Positions 1 to 13,379 of a DNA stretch of 64,000 nucleotides are shown here, in pieces (within the stretch, counting starts at the first letter, position 1; each line of letters begins with the position of its first letter). Origin of the DNA: Balanoglossus misakiensis. Lineage: Eukaryota > Hemichordata. The stretch covers positions 682,001 through 746,000 of the forward strand of contig CM082578.2 in NCBI GenBank assembly GCA_040954595.2. Reading direction: 5' to 3'. The position numbers and the translations under genes were made by a program. A model generated the notes under the pieces. The model saw nothing but the letters and a program-made list of their open reading frames with translations. It had not been told where the DNA came from and did no database searches.

Positions 1-1690
1 TTTGTAAGTGAAGCCTGACTGTCGTCGGTCTTAGGTCACCACTTCATAAGAGGTCTTACCCGTCATTGGCACAAACAGTCTCAGGAAGTAAGCTTTCAGC
101 CTACCAATGTAGCTATTGTATTTTCCACTTTTTGTAAGTGAAGCCTGACTGTCGCCTGTCTTAGGTCACCACTTCATAAGAGGTCTTACCCGTCATTGGC
201 ACAAACAGTCTCAGGAAGTAAGCTTTCAGCCTACCAATGTAGCTATTATATTTTCCACTTTTTGTAAGTGAAGCCTGACTGTCGCCTGTCTTAGGTCACC
301 ACTTCATAAGAGGTATTACCCGTCATTGGCACAAACAGTCTCAGGAAGTAAGCTTTCAGCCTACCAATGTAGCTATTGTATTTTCCACTTTTTGTAAGTG
401 AAGCCTGACTGTCGCCTGTCTTAGGTCACCACTTCATGAGCGGTCTTACCCGTCATTGGCAGAAACAGTCTCAGGAAGTAAGCTTTCAGCCTACCAATGT
501 AGCTATTATATTTTCCACTTTTTGTAAGTGAAGCCTGACTGTCGCCTGTCTTAGGTCACCACTTCATAAGAGGTCTTACCCGTCATTGGCACAAACAGTC
601 TCAGGAAGTAAGCTTTCAGCCTACCAATGTAGCTATTGTATTTTCCACTTTTTGTAAGTGAAGCCTGACTGTCGCCTGTATTAGGTCACCACTTCATAAG
701 CGTTCTTACCCGTCATTGGCACAAACAGTCTCAGGAAGTAAGCTTTCAGACTACCAATGTAGCTATTGTATTTTCCACTTTTTGTAAGTGAAGCCTGACT
801 GTCGCCTGTCTTAGGTCACCACTTCATAAGCGGTCTTACCCGGCATTGGCACAAACAGTCTCCGGAAGTAAGCTTTCAGCCTACCAATGTAGCTATTATA
901 TTTTCCACTTTTTGTAAGTGAAGCCTGACTGTCGCCTGTCTTAGGTCACCACTTCATTAGCAGTCATACCCGTCATTGGCACAAACAGTCTCAGGAAGTA
1001 AGCTTCCAGCCTACCAATGTAGCTATTATATTTTCCACTTTTTGTAAGTGAAGCCTGACTGTCGCCTGTCTTAGGTCACCACTTCATAAACGGTCTTACC
1101 CGTCATTTGCACAAACAGTCTCAGGAAGTAAGCTTTCAGCCTACCAATGTAGCTATTATATTTTCCACTTTTTGTAAGTGAAGCCTGACTGCCGCCTGTC
1201 TTAGGTCACCACTTAATAAGCGGTCTTACCCGTTATTGGCACAAACAGTCTCAGGAAGTAAGCTTTCAGCCTACCAATGTAGCTATTATATTTTCCACTT
1301 TTTGTAAGTGAAGCCTGGCTGTCGCCTGTCTTAGGTCACCACTTCATAAGCGGTCTTATCCGTCATTGGCACAAACAGTCTCGGGAAGTAAGCTTTCAGC
1401 CTACCAATGTAGCTATTATATTTTCCACTTTTTGTAAGTGAAGCCTGACTGTCGCCTGTCTTAGGTCACCACTTCATAAGCGGTCCTACCCGTCATTGGC
1501 ACAAACAGTCTCAGGAAGTAAGCTTTCAGCCTACCAATGTAGCTATTATATTTTCCACTTTTTGTAAGTGAAGCCTGGCTGTCGCCTGTCTTAGGTCACC
1601 ACTTCATAAGCGGTCTTATCCGTTATTGGCACAAACAGTCTCGGGAAGTAAGCTTTCAGCCTACCAATGTAGCTATTATATTTTCCACTT

Positions 1691-4600
1691 TTTGTAAGTG
1701 AAGCCTGACTGTCGCCTGTCTTAGGTCACCACTTTATAAACGGTCTTACCCGTCATTTGCACAAACAGTCTCAGGAAGTAAGCTTTCAGCCTACCAATGT
1801 AGCTATTATATTTTCCACTTTTTGTAAGTGAAGCCTGACTGTCGCCTGTCTTAGGTCACCACTTCATAAACGGTCTTACCCGTCATTGGCACAAACAGTC
1901 TCAGGAAGTAAGCTTTCAGCCTACCAATGTAGCTATTATATTTTCCACTTTTTGTAAGTGAGGCCTGAGTGTCGCCTGTCTTAGGTCACCACTTCATAAG
2001 AGGTCTTACCCGTCATTGGCGCAAATAGTCTAAGGAAGTAATCTTTCAGCCTACCAATGTAGCTATTATATTTTCCACTTTTTGTAAGTGAAGCCTGAGT
2101 GTCGCCTGTCTTAGGTCACCACTTCATTAGCAGTCATACCCGTCATTGGCACAAACAGTCTCAGGAAGTAAGCTTCCAGCCTTCCGATGTAGCTATTATA
2201 TTTTCCACTTTTTGTAAGTGAAGCCTGACTGTCGCCTGTCTTAGGTCAACACTTCATAAGCGGTCTTACCCGTTATTGGCACAAACAGTCTCAGGAAGTA
2301 AGCTTTCAGCCTACCAATGTAGCTATTATATTTTCCACTTTTTGTAAGTGAAGCCTGGCTGTCGCCTGTCTTAGGTCACCACTTCATAAGCGGTCTTATC
2401 CGTCATTGGCACAAACAGTCTCGGGAAGTAAGCTTTCAGCCTACCAATGTAGCTATTATATTTTCCACTTTTTGTAAGTGAAGCCTGAGTGTCGCCTGTC
2501 TTAGGTCACCACTTCATTAGCAGTCATACCCGTCATTGGCACAAACAGTCTCAGGAAGTAAGCTTCCAGCCTTCCGATGTAGCTATTATATTTTCCACTT
2601 TTTGTAAGTGAAGCCTGACTGTCGCCTGTCTTAGGTCAACACTTCATAAGCGGTCTTACCCGTTATTGGCACAAACAGTCTCAGGAAGTAAGCTTTCAGC
2701 CTACCAATGTAGCTATTATATTTTCCACTTTTTGTAAGTGAAGCCTGGCTGTCGCCTGTCTTAGGTCACCACTTCATAAGCGGTCTTATCCGTCATTGGC
2801 ACAAACAGTCTCGGGAAGTAAGCTTTCAGCCTACCAATGTAGCTATTATATTTTCCACTTTTTGTAAGTGACGCCTGAGTGTCGCCTGTCTTAGGTCACC
2901 ACTTCATAAGAGGTCTTACCCGTCATTGGCGCAAATAGTCTAAGGAAGTAATCTTTCAGCCTACCAATGTAGCTATTATATTTTCCACTTTTTGTAAGTG
3001 AAGCCTGACTGTCGCCTGTCTTAGGTCACCACTTCATTAGCAGTCATACCCGTCATTGGCACAAACAGTCTCAGGAAGTAAGCTTCCAGCCTACCGATGT
3101 AGCTATTATATTTTCCACTTTTTGTAAGTGAAGCCTGACTGTCGCCTGTCTTAGGTCACCACTTCATAAGCGGTCTTACCCGTTATTGGCACAAACAGTC
3201 TCAGGAAGTAAGCTTTCAGCCTACCAATGTAGCTATTATATTTTCCACTTTTTGTAAGTGAAGCCTGGCTGTCGCCTGTCTTAGGTCACCACTTCATAAG
3301 CGGTCTTACCCGTCATTGGCACAAACAGTCTCAGGAAGTAAGCTTTCAGCCTACCAATGTAGCTATTATATTTTCCACTTTTTGTAAGTGAGGCCTGAGT
3401 GTCGCCTGTCTTAGGTCACCACTTCATAAGAGGTCTTACCCGTCATTGGCGCAAATAGTCTAAGGAAGTAATCTTTCAGCCTACCAATGTAGCTATTATA
3501 TTTTCCACTTTTTGTAAGTGAAGCCTGAGTTTCACCTGTCTTAGGTCACCACTTCATTAGCAGTCATACCCGTCATTGGCACAAACAGTCTCAGGAAGTA
3601 AGCTTCCAGCCTACCGATGTAGCTATTATATTTTCCACTTTTTGTAAGTGAAGCCTGACTGTCGCCTGTCTTAGGTCACCACTTCATATACGGTCTTACC
3701 CGTCATTGGCACAAACAGTCTCAGGAAGTAAGCTTTCAGCCTACCAATGTAGCTATTATATTTTCCACTTTTTGTAAGTGAAGCCTGAGTGTCGCCTGTC
3801 TTAGGTCACCACTTCATAAGAGGTCTTACCCGTTATTGGCACAAACAGTCTCAGGAAGTAAGCTTTCAGCCTACCAATGTAGCTATTGTATTTTCCACTT
3901 TTTGTAAGTGAAGCCTGACTGTCGCCTGTATTAGGTCACCACTTCATAAGCGTTCTTACCCGTCATTGGCACAAACAGTCTCAGGAAGTAAGCTTTCAGC
4001 CTACCAATGTAGCTATTGTATTTTCCACTTTTTGTAAGTGAAGCCTGACTGTCGCCTGTCTTAGGTCACCACTTAATAAGCGGTCTTACCCGTTATTGGC
4101 ACAAACAGTCTCAGGAAGTAAGCTTTCAGCCTACCAATGTAGCTATTATATTTTCCACTTTTTGTAAGTGAAGCCTGACTGTCGCCTGTCTTAGGTCACC
4201 ACTTTATAAACGGTCTTACCCGTCATTTGCACAAACAGTCTCAGGAAGTAAGCTTTCAGCCTACCAATGTAGCTATTATATTTTCCACTTTTTGTAAGTG
4301 AAGCCTGACTGTCGCCTGTCTTAGGTCACCACTTCATAAACGGTCTTACCCGTCATTGGCACAAACAGTCTCAGGAAGTAAGCTTTCAGCCTACCAATGT
4401 AGCTATTATATTTTCCACTTTTTGTAAGTGAGGCCTGAGTGTAGCCTGTCTTAGGTCACCACTTCATAAGAGGTCTTACCCGTCATTGGCGCAAATAGTC
4501 TAAGGAAGTAATCTTTCAGCCTACCAATGTAGCTATTATATTTTCCACTTTTTGTAAGTGAAGCCTGAGTGTCGCCTGTCTTAGGTCACCACTTCATTAG

Positions 4601-5940
4601 CAGTCATACCCGTCATTGGCACAAACAGTCTCAGGAAGTAAGCTTCCAGCCTTCCGATGTAGCTATTATATTTTCCACTTTTTGTAAGTGAAGCCTGACT
4701 GTCGCCTGTCTTAGGTCAACACTTCATAAGCGGTCTTACCCGTTATTGGCACAAACAGTCTCAGGAAGTAAGCTTTCAGCCTACCAATGTAGCTATTATA
4801 TTTTCCACTTTTTGTAAGTGAAGCCTGGCTGTCGCCTGTCGTAGGTCACCACTTCATAAGCGGTCTTATCCGTCATTGGCACAAACAGTCTCGGGAAGTA
4901 AGCTTTCAGCCTACCAATGTAGCTATTATATTTTCCACTTTTTGTAAGTGAGGCCTGAGTGTCGCCTGTCTTAGGTCACCACTTCATAAGAGGTCTTACC
5001 CGTCATTGGCGCAAATAGTCTAAGGAAGTAATCTTTCAGCCTACCAATGTAGCTATTATATTTTCCACTTTTTGTAAGTGAAGCCTGAGTGTCGCCTGTC
5101 TTAGGTCACCACTTCATTAGCAGTCATACCCGTCATTGGCACAAACAGTCTCAGGAAGTAAGCTTCCAGCCTACCGATGTAGCTATTATATTTTCCACTT
5201 TTTGTAAGTGAAGCCTGACTGTCGCCTGTCTTAGGTCACCACTTCATAAGCGGTCTTACCCGTTATTGGCACAAACAGTCTCAGGAAGTAAGCTTTCAGC
5301 CTACCAATGTAGCTATTATATTTTCCACTTTTTGTAAGTGAAGCCTGGCTGTCGCCTGTCTTAGGTCACCACTTCATAAGCGGTCTTACCCGTCATTGGC
5401 ACAAACAGTCTCAGGAAGTAAGCTTTCAGCCTACCAATGTAGCTATTATATTTTCCACTTTTTGTAAGTGAGGCCTGAGTGTCGCCTGTCTTAGGTCACC
5501 ACTTCATAAGAGGTCTTACCCGTCATTGGCGCAAATAGTCTAAGGAAGTAATCTTTCAGCCTACCAATGTAGCTATTATATTTTCCACTTTTTGTAAGTG
5601 AAGCCTGAGTTTCACCTGTCTTAGGTCACCACTTCATTAGCAGTCATACCCGTCATTGGCACAAACAGTCTCAGGAAGTAAGCTTCCAGCCTACCGATGT
5701 AGCTATTATATTTTCCACTTTTTGTAAGTGAAGCCTGACTGTCGCCTGTCTTAGGTCACCACTTCATATACGGTCTTACCCGTCATTGGCACAAACAGTC
5801 TCAGGAAGTAAGCTTTCAGCCTACCAATGTAGCTATTATATTTTCCACTTTTTGTAAGTGAAGCCTGAGTGTCGCCTGTCTTAGGTCACCACTTCATAAG
5901 AGGTCTTACCCGTTATTGGCACAAACAGTCTCAGGAAGTA
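1691..5940 (+). repeat. Higher-order repeat: two copies of a block of about 16 monomers
   Basis: Diagnostic variants recur in the same order. The variant GCAAATAGTCTAAGG occurs at 2021, 2931, 3451, 4491, 5011 and 5531. The variant ACTTTATAAA occurs at 1731 and 4201, 2470 bp apart, while ACTTCATATA occurs at 3681 and 5761, 2080 bp apart. The 390-bp difference is exactly three monomers. It is explained by a local three-monomer duplication in the left copy, visible at about 2081-2860. The order of events therefore reads as a block duplication plus a nested duplication. Confidence 0.85.
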
Positions 5941-8100
5941 AGCTTTCAGCCTACCAATGTAGCTATTATATTTTCCACTTTTTGTAAGTGAAGCCTGAGT
6001 GTCGCCTGTCTTAGGTCACCACTTCATAAGCGGTCTTACCCGTCATTGGCACAAACAGTCTCAGGAAATAAGCTTTCAGCCTACCAATGTAGCTATTATA
6101 TTTTCCACTTTTTGTAAGTGAAGCCTGACTGTCGCCTGTCTTAGATCACCACTTCATAAACGGTCTTACCCGTCATTGGCACAAACAGTCTCAGGAAGTA
6201 AGCTTTCAGCCTACAAATGTAGCTATTATATTTTACACTTTTTGTAAGTGAAGCCTGAGTGTCACCTGTCTTAGGTCACCACTTCATAAGCGGTCTTACC
6301 CGTCATTGGCGCAAACAGTCTCAGGAAGTAATCTTTCAGCCTACCAATGTAGCTATTATATTTTCCACTTTTTGTAAGTGAAGCCTGAGTGTCGCCTGTC
6401 TTAGGTCACCACTTCATAAGCGGTCTTACCCGTCATTGGCACAAACAGTCTCAGGAAGTAATCTTTCAGCCTACCAATGTAGCTATTATATTTTCCACTT
6501 TTTGTAAGTGAAGCCTGACTGTCGCCTGTCTTAGGTCACCACTTCATAAGCGGTCTTACCCGTCATTGGCACAAACAGTCTCAGGAAGTAAGCTTTTAGC
6601 CTACCAATGTAGCTATTGTATTTTCCACTTTTTTGTAAGTGAAGCCTGACTGTCGTCGGTCTTAGGTCACCACTTCATAAGAGGTCTTACCCGTCATTGG
6701 CACAAACAGTCTCAGGAAGTAAGCTTTCAGCCTACCAATGTAGCTATTGTATTTTCCACTTTTTTTAAGTGAAGCCTGACTGTCGCCTGTCTTAGGTCAC
6801 CACTTCATAAGAGGTCTTACCCGTCATTGGCACAAACAGTCTCAGGAAATAAGCTTTCAGCCTACCAATGTAGCTATTATATTTTCCACTTTTTGTAAGT
6901 GAAGCCTGACTGTCGCCTGTCTTAGGTCACCACTTCATAAGAGGTCTTACCCGTCATTGGCACAAACAGTCTCAGGAAGTAAGCTTTCAGCCTACCAATG
7001 TAGCTATTGTATTTTCCACTTTTTGTAAGTGAAGCCTGACTGTCGCCTGTATTAGGTCACCACTTCATAAGCGTTCTTACCCGTCATTGGCACAAACAGT
7101 CTCAGGAAGTAATCTTTCAGCCTACCAATGTAGCTATTATATTTTCCACTTTTTGTAAGTGATGCCTGACTGTCGCCTGTCTTAGGTCACCACTTCATAA
7201 GCGGTCTTACCTGTCATTGGCACAAACAGTCTCAGGACGTAAGCTTTCAGCCTACCATTGTAGCTATTATATTTTCCACTTTTTGTAAGTGAAGCCTGAC
7301 TGTCGCCTGTCTTAGGTCACCACTTCATAAGCGGTCTTACCCGGCATTGGCACAAACAGTCTCCGGAAGTAAGCTTTCAGCCTACCAATGTAGCTATTAT
7401 ATTTTCCACTTTTTGTAAGTGAAGCCTGAGTTTCACCTGTCTTAGGTCACCACTTCATTAGCAGTCATACCCGTCATTGGCACAAACAGTCTCAGGAAGT
7501 AAGCTTCCAGCCTACCGATGTAGCTATTATATTTTCCACTTTTTGTAAGTGAAGCCTGAGTGTCGCCTGTCTTAGGTCACCACTTCATAAGAGGTCTTAC
7601 CCGTTATTGGCACAAACAGTCTCAGGAAGTAAGCTTTCAGCCTACCAATGTAGCTATTATATTTTCCACTTTTTGTAAGTGAAGCCTGAGTGTCGCCTGT
7701 CTTAGGTCACCACTTCATAAGCGGTCTTACCCGTCATTGGCACAAACAGTCTCAGGAAGTAAGCTTTCAGCCTACCAATGTAGCTATTATATTTTCCACT
7801 TTTTGTAAGTGAAGCCTGAGTGTCGCCTGTCTTAGGTCACCACTTCATAAGAGGTCTTACCCGTTATTGGCACAAACAGTCTCAGGAAGTAAGCTTTCAG
7901 CCTACCAATGTAGCTATTATATTTTCCACTTTTTGTAAGTGAAGCCTGACTGTCGCCTGTCTTAGGTCACCACTTCATAAGCGGTCTTACCCGTCATTGG
8001 CACAAACAGTCTCAGGAAATAAGCTTTCAGCCTACCAATGTAGCTATTATATTTTCCACTTTTTGTAAGTGAAGCCTGACTGTCGCCTGTCTTAGATCAC

Positions 8101-11100
8101 CACTTCATAAACGGTCTTACCCGTCATTGGCACAAACAGTCTCAGGAAGTAAGCTTTCAGCCTACCAATGTAGCTATTATATTTTACACTTTTTGTAAGT
8201 GAAGCCTGAGTGTCACCTGTCTTAGGTCACCACTTCATAAGCGCGGTCTTACCCGTCATTGGCACAAACAGTCTCAGGAAGTAATCTTTCAGCCTACCAA
8301 TGTAGCTATTATATTTTCCACTTTTTGTAAGTGAAGCCTGAGTGTCGCCTGTCTTAGGTCACCACTTCATAAGCGGTCTTACCCGTCATTGGCACAAACA
8401 GTCTCAGGAAGTAATCTTTCAGCCTACCAATGTAGCTATTATATTTTCCACTTTTTGTAAGTGAAGCCTGACTGTCGCCTGTCTTAGGTCCCCACTTCAT
8501 AAGCGGTCTTACCCGTCATTTGCACAAACAGTCTCAGGAAGTAAGCTTTCAGCCTACCAATGTAGCTATTATAGTTTCCACTTTTTGTAAGTGAAGCCTG
8601 AGTGTCGCCTGTCTTAGGTCACCACTTCATAAGATGTCTTACCCGTCATTGGCACAAACAGTCTCAGGAAGTAAGCTTTCAGCCTACCAATGTAGCTATC
8701 ATATTTTCCACTTTTTGTAAGTGAAGCCTGACTGTCGCCTGTCTTAGGTCACCACTTCATAAGCGGTCTTACCCGTCATTGGCACAACAGTCTCAGGAAG
8801 TAAACTTTCAGCCAACCAATGTAGCTATTATATTTTCCACTTTTTGTAAGTGACGCCTGAGTGTCGCCTGTCTTAGGTCACCAATTCATAAGCGGTCTTA
8901 CCCGTCATTGGCACAAACAGTCTCAGGAAGTAAGCTTTCAGCCTACCAATGTAGCTATTATATTTTCCACTTTTTGTAAGTGAAGCCTGACTGTCGCCTG
9001 TCTTAGGTCACCACTTCATAAGCGGTCTTACCTGTCATTGGCACAAACAGTCTCAGGAAGTAAGCTTTCAGCCTACCAATGTAGCTATTATATTTTCCAC
9101 TTTTTGTAAGTGAAGCCTGACTGTCGCCTGTCTTAGATCACCACTTCATAAACGGTCTTACCCGTCATTGGCACAAACAGTCTCAGGAAGTAAGCTTTCA
9201 GCCTACCAATGTAGCTATTATATTTTACACTTTTTGTAAGTGAAGCCTGAGTGTCACCTGTCTTAGGTCACCACTTCATAAGCGCGGTCTTACCCGTCAT
9301 TGGCACAAACAGTCTCAGGAAGTAATCTTTCAGCCTACCAATGTAGCTTTTATATTTTCCACTTTTTGTAAGTGAAGCCTGAGTGTCGCCTGTCTTAGGT
9401 CACCACTTCATAAGCGGTCTTACCCGTCATTGGCACAAACAGTCTCAGGAAGTAATCTTTCAGCCTACCAATGTAGCTATTATATTTTCCACTTTTTGTA
9501 AGTGAAGCCTGACTGTCGCCTGTCTTAGGTCCCCACTTCATAAGCGGTCTTACCCGTCATTTGCACAAACAGTCTCAGGAAGTAAGCTTTCAGCCTACCA
9601 ATGTAGCTATTATAGTTTCCACTTTTTGTAAGTGAAGCCTGAGTGTCGCCTGTCTTAGGTCACCACTTCATAAGATGTCTTACCCGTCATTGGCACAAAC
9701 AGTCTCAGGAAGTAAGCTTTCAGCCTACCAATGTAGCTATCATATTTTCCACTTTTTGTAAGTGAAGCCTGACTGTCGCCTGTCTTAGGTCACCACTTCA
9801 TAAGCGGTCTTACCCGTCATTGGCACAAACAGTCTCAGGAAGTAAACTTTCAGCCAACCAATGTAGCTATTATATTTTCCACTTTTTGTAAGTGACGCCT
9901 GAGTGCCGCCTGTCTTAGGTCACCAATTCATAAGCGGTCTTACCCGTCATTGGCACAAACAGTCTCAGGAAGTAAGCTTTCAGCCTACCAATGTAGCTAT
10001 TATATTTTCCACTTTTTGTAAGTGAAGCTGAGTGTCGCCTGTCTTAGGTCACCACTTCATAAGCGGTCTTACCCGTCATTGGCACAAACAGTCTCAGGAA
10101 GTAAGCTTTCAGCCTACCAATGTAGCTATTATATTTTCCACTTTTTGTAAGTGAAGCCTGAGTGTCGCCTGTCTTAGGTCACCACTTCATAAGAGGTCTT
10201 ACCCGTCATTGGCACAAACAGTCTCAGGAAGTAAGCTTTCAGCCTACCAATGTAGCATTTATATTTTCCACTTTTTGTAAGTGAAGCCTGAGTGTCGCCT
10301 GTCTTAGGTCACCACTTCATAAGAGGTCTTACCCGTTATTGGCACAAACAGTCTCAGGAAGTAATCTTTCAGCCTACCAATGTAGCTTTTATATTTTCCA
10401 CTTTTTGTAAGTGAAGCCTGAGTGTCGCCTGTCTTAGGTCACCACTTCATAAGCGGTCTTACCCGTCATTGGCACAAACAGTCTCAGGAAGTAATCTTTC
10501 AGCCTACCAATGTAGCTATTATATTTTCCACTTTTTGTAAGTGAAGCCTGACTGTCGCCTGTCTTAGGTCCCCACTTCATAAGCGGTCTTACCCGTCATT
10601 TGCACAAAAAGTCTCAGGAAGTAAGCTTTCAGCCTACCAATGTAGCTATTATAGTTTCCACTTTTTGTAAGTGAAGCCTGAGTGTCGCCTGTCTTAGGTC
10701 ACCACTTCATAAGATGTCTTACCCGTCATTGGCACAAACAGTCTCAGGAAGTAAGCTTTCAGCCTACCAATGTAGCTATCATATTTTCCACTTTTTGTAA
10801 GTGAAGCCTGACTGTCGCCTGTCTTAGGTCACCACTTCATAAGCGGTCTTACCCGTCATTGGCACAACAGTCTCAGGAAGTAAACTTTCAGCCAACCAAT
10901 GTAGCTATTATATTTTCCACTTTTTGTAAGTGACGCCTGAGTGTCGCCTGTCTTAGGTCACCAATTCATAAGCGGTCTTACCCGTCATTGGCACAAACAG
11001 TCTCAGGAAGTAAGCTTTCAGCCTACCAATGTAGCTATTATATTTTCCACTTTTTGTAAGTGAAGCTGAGTGTCGCCTGTCTTAGGTCACCACTTCATAA

Positions 11101-11160
11101 GCGGTCTTACCCGTCATTGGCACAAACAGTCTCAGGAAGTAAGCTTTCAGCCTACCAATG
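8101..11160 (+). repeat. Higher-order repeat: three copies of an 8-monomer (1040-bp) unit
   Basis: The variant GGTCCCCACTTC recurs at about 8489, 9529 and 10569, exactly 1040 bp (8 x 130) apart. The accompanying ATAAGATGTC and CAGCCAACC variants keep the same order. A rearranged further copy lies near 12519, 1950 bp (15 monomers) on. Confidence 0.85.
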
Positions 11161-13379
11161 TAGCTATTATATTTTCCACTTTTTGTAAGTGAAGCCTGAG
11201 TGTCGCCTGTCTTAGGTCACCACTTCATAAGAGGTCTTACACGTCATTGGCACAAACAGTCTCAGGAAGTAAGCTTTCAGCCTACCAATGTAGCATTTAT
11301 ATTTTCCACTTTTTGTAAGTGAAGCCTGAGTGTCGCCTGTCTTAGGTCACCACTTCATAAGAGGTCTTACCCGTTATTGGCACAAACAGTCTCAGGAAGT
11401 AAGCTTTCAGCCTACCAATGTAGCTATTATATTTTCCACTTTTTGTAAGTGAAGCCTGAGTGTCGCCTGTCTTAGGTCACTACTTCATAAGCGGTCTTAC
11501 CCGTCCTGGGCACAAACAGTCTCAGGAAGTAAGCTTTCAGCCTACCAATGTAGCTATTATATTTTCCACTTTTTGTAAGTGAAGCCTGAGTGTCGCCTGT
11601 CTTAGGACACCACTTCATGAGAGGTCTTACCCATCATTGGCACAAACAGACTCAGGAAGTAAGCTTTCAGCCTACCAATGTAGCTATTATATTTTCCACT
11701 TTTTGTAAGTGAAGCCTGAGTGTCGCCTGTCTTAGGTCACCACTTCATAAACGGTCTTACCCGTCATTGGCACAAACAGTCTCAGGAAGTAAGCTTTCAG
11801 CCTACCAATGTAGCATTTATATTTTCCACTTTTTGTAAGTGAAGCCTGTGTGTCGCCTGTCTTAGGTCACCACTTCATAAGAGGTCTTACCCGTTATTGG
11901 CACAAACAGTCTCAGGAAGTAAGCTTTCAGCCTACCAATGTAGCTATTATATTTTCCACTTTTTGTAAGTGAAGCCTGAGTGTCGCCTGTCTTAGGTCAC
12001 CACTTCATAAGCGGTCTTACCCGTCCTGGGCACAAACAGTCTCAGGAAGTAAGCTTTCAGCCTACCAATGTAGCTATTATATTTTCCACTTTTTGTAAGT
12101 GAAGCCTGACTGTCGCCTGTCTTAGATCACCACTTCATAAACGGTCTTACCCGTCATTGGCACAAACAGTCTCAGGAAGTAAGCTTTCAGCCTACCAATG
12201 TAGCTATTATATTTTACACTTTTTGTAAGTGAAGCCTGAGTGTCACCTGTCTTAGGTCACCACTTCATAAGCGCGGTCTTACCCGTCATTGGCACAAACA
12301 GTCTCAGGAAGTAATCTTTCAGCCTACCAATGTAGCTATTATATTTTCCACTTTTTGTAAGTGAAGCCTGAGTGTCGCCTGTCTTAGGTCACCACTTCAT
12401 AAGCGGTCTTACCCGTCATTGGCACAAACAGTCTCAGGAAGTAATCTTTCAGCCTACCAATGTAGCTATTATATTTTCCACTTTTTGTAAGTGAAGCCTG
12501 ACTGTCGCCTGTCTTAGGTCCCCACTTCATAAGCGGTCTTACCCGTCATTGGCACAAACAGTCTCAGGAAGTAAGCTTTCAGCCTACCAATGTAGCTATT
12601 ATAGTTTCCACTTTTTGTAAGTGAAGCCTGAGTGTCGCCTGTCTTAGGTCACCACTTCATAAGATGTCTTACCCGTCATTGGCACAAACAGTCTCAGGAA
12701 GTAAGCTTTCAGCCAACCAATGTAGCTATTATATTTTCCACTTTTTGTAAGTGACGCCTGAGTGTCGCCTGTCTTAGGTCACCAATTCATAAGCGGTCTT
12801 ACCCGTCATTGGCACAAACAGTCTCAGGAAGTAAGCTTTCAGCCTACCAATGTAGCTATTTTCCACTTTTTGTAAGTGAAGCTGAGTGTCGCCTGTCTTA
12901 GGTCACCACTTCATAAGCGGTCTTACCCGTCATTGGCACAAACAGTCTCAGGAAGTAAGCTTTCAGCCTACCAATGTAGCTATTATATTTTCCACTTTTT
13001 GTAAGTGAAGCTGAGTGTCGCCTGTCTTAGGTCACCACTTCATAAGCGGTCTTACCCGTCATTGGCACAAACAGTCTCAGGAAGTAAGCTTTCAGCCTAC
13101 CAATGTAGCTATTATATTTTCCACTTTTTGTAAGTGAAGCCTGAGTGTCGCCTGTCTTAGGTCACCACTTCATAAGAGGTCTTACCCGTCATTGGCACAA
13201 ACAGTCTCAGGAAGTAAGCTTTCAGCCTACCAATGTAGCATTTATATTTTCCACTTTTTGTAAGTGAAGCCTGAGTGTCGCCTGTCTTAGGTCACCACTT
13301 CATAAGAGGTCTTACCCGTTATTGGCACAAACAGTCTCAGGAAGTAAGCTTTCAGCCTACCAATGTAGCTATTATATTT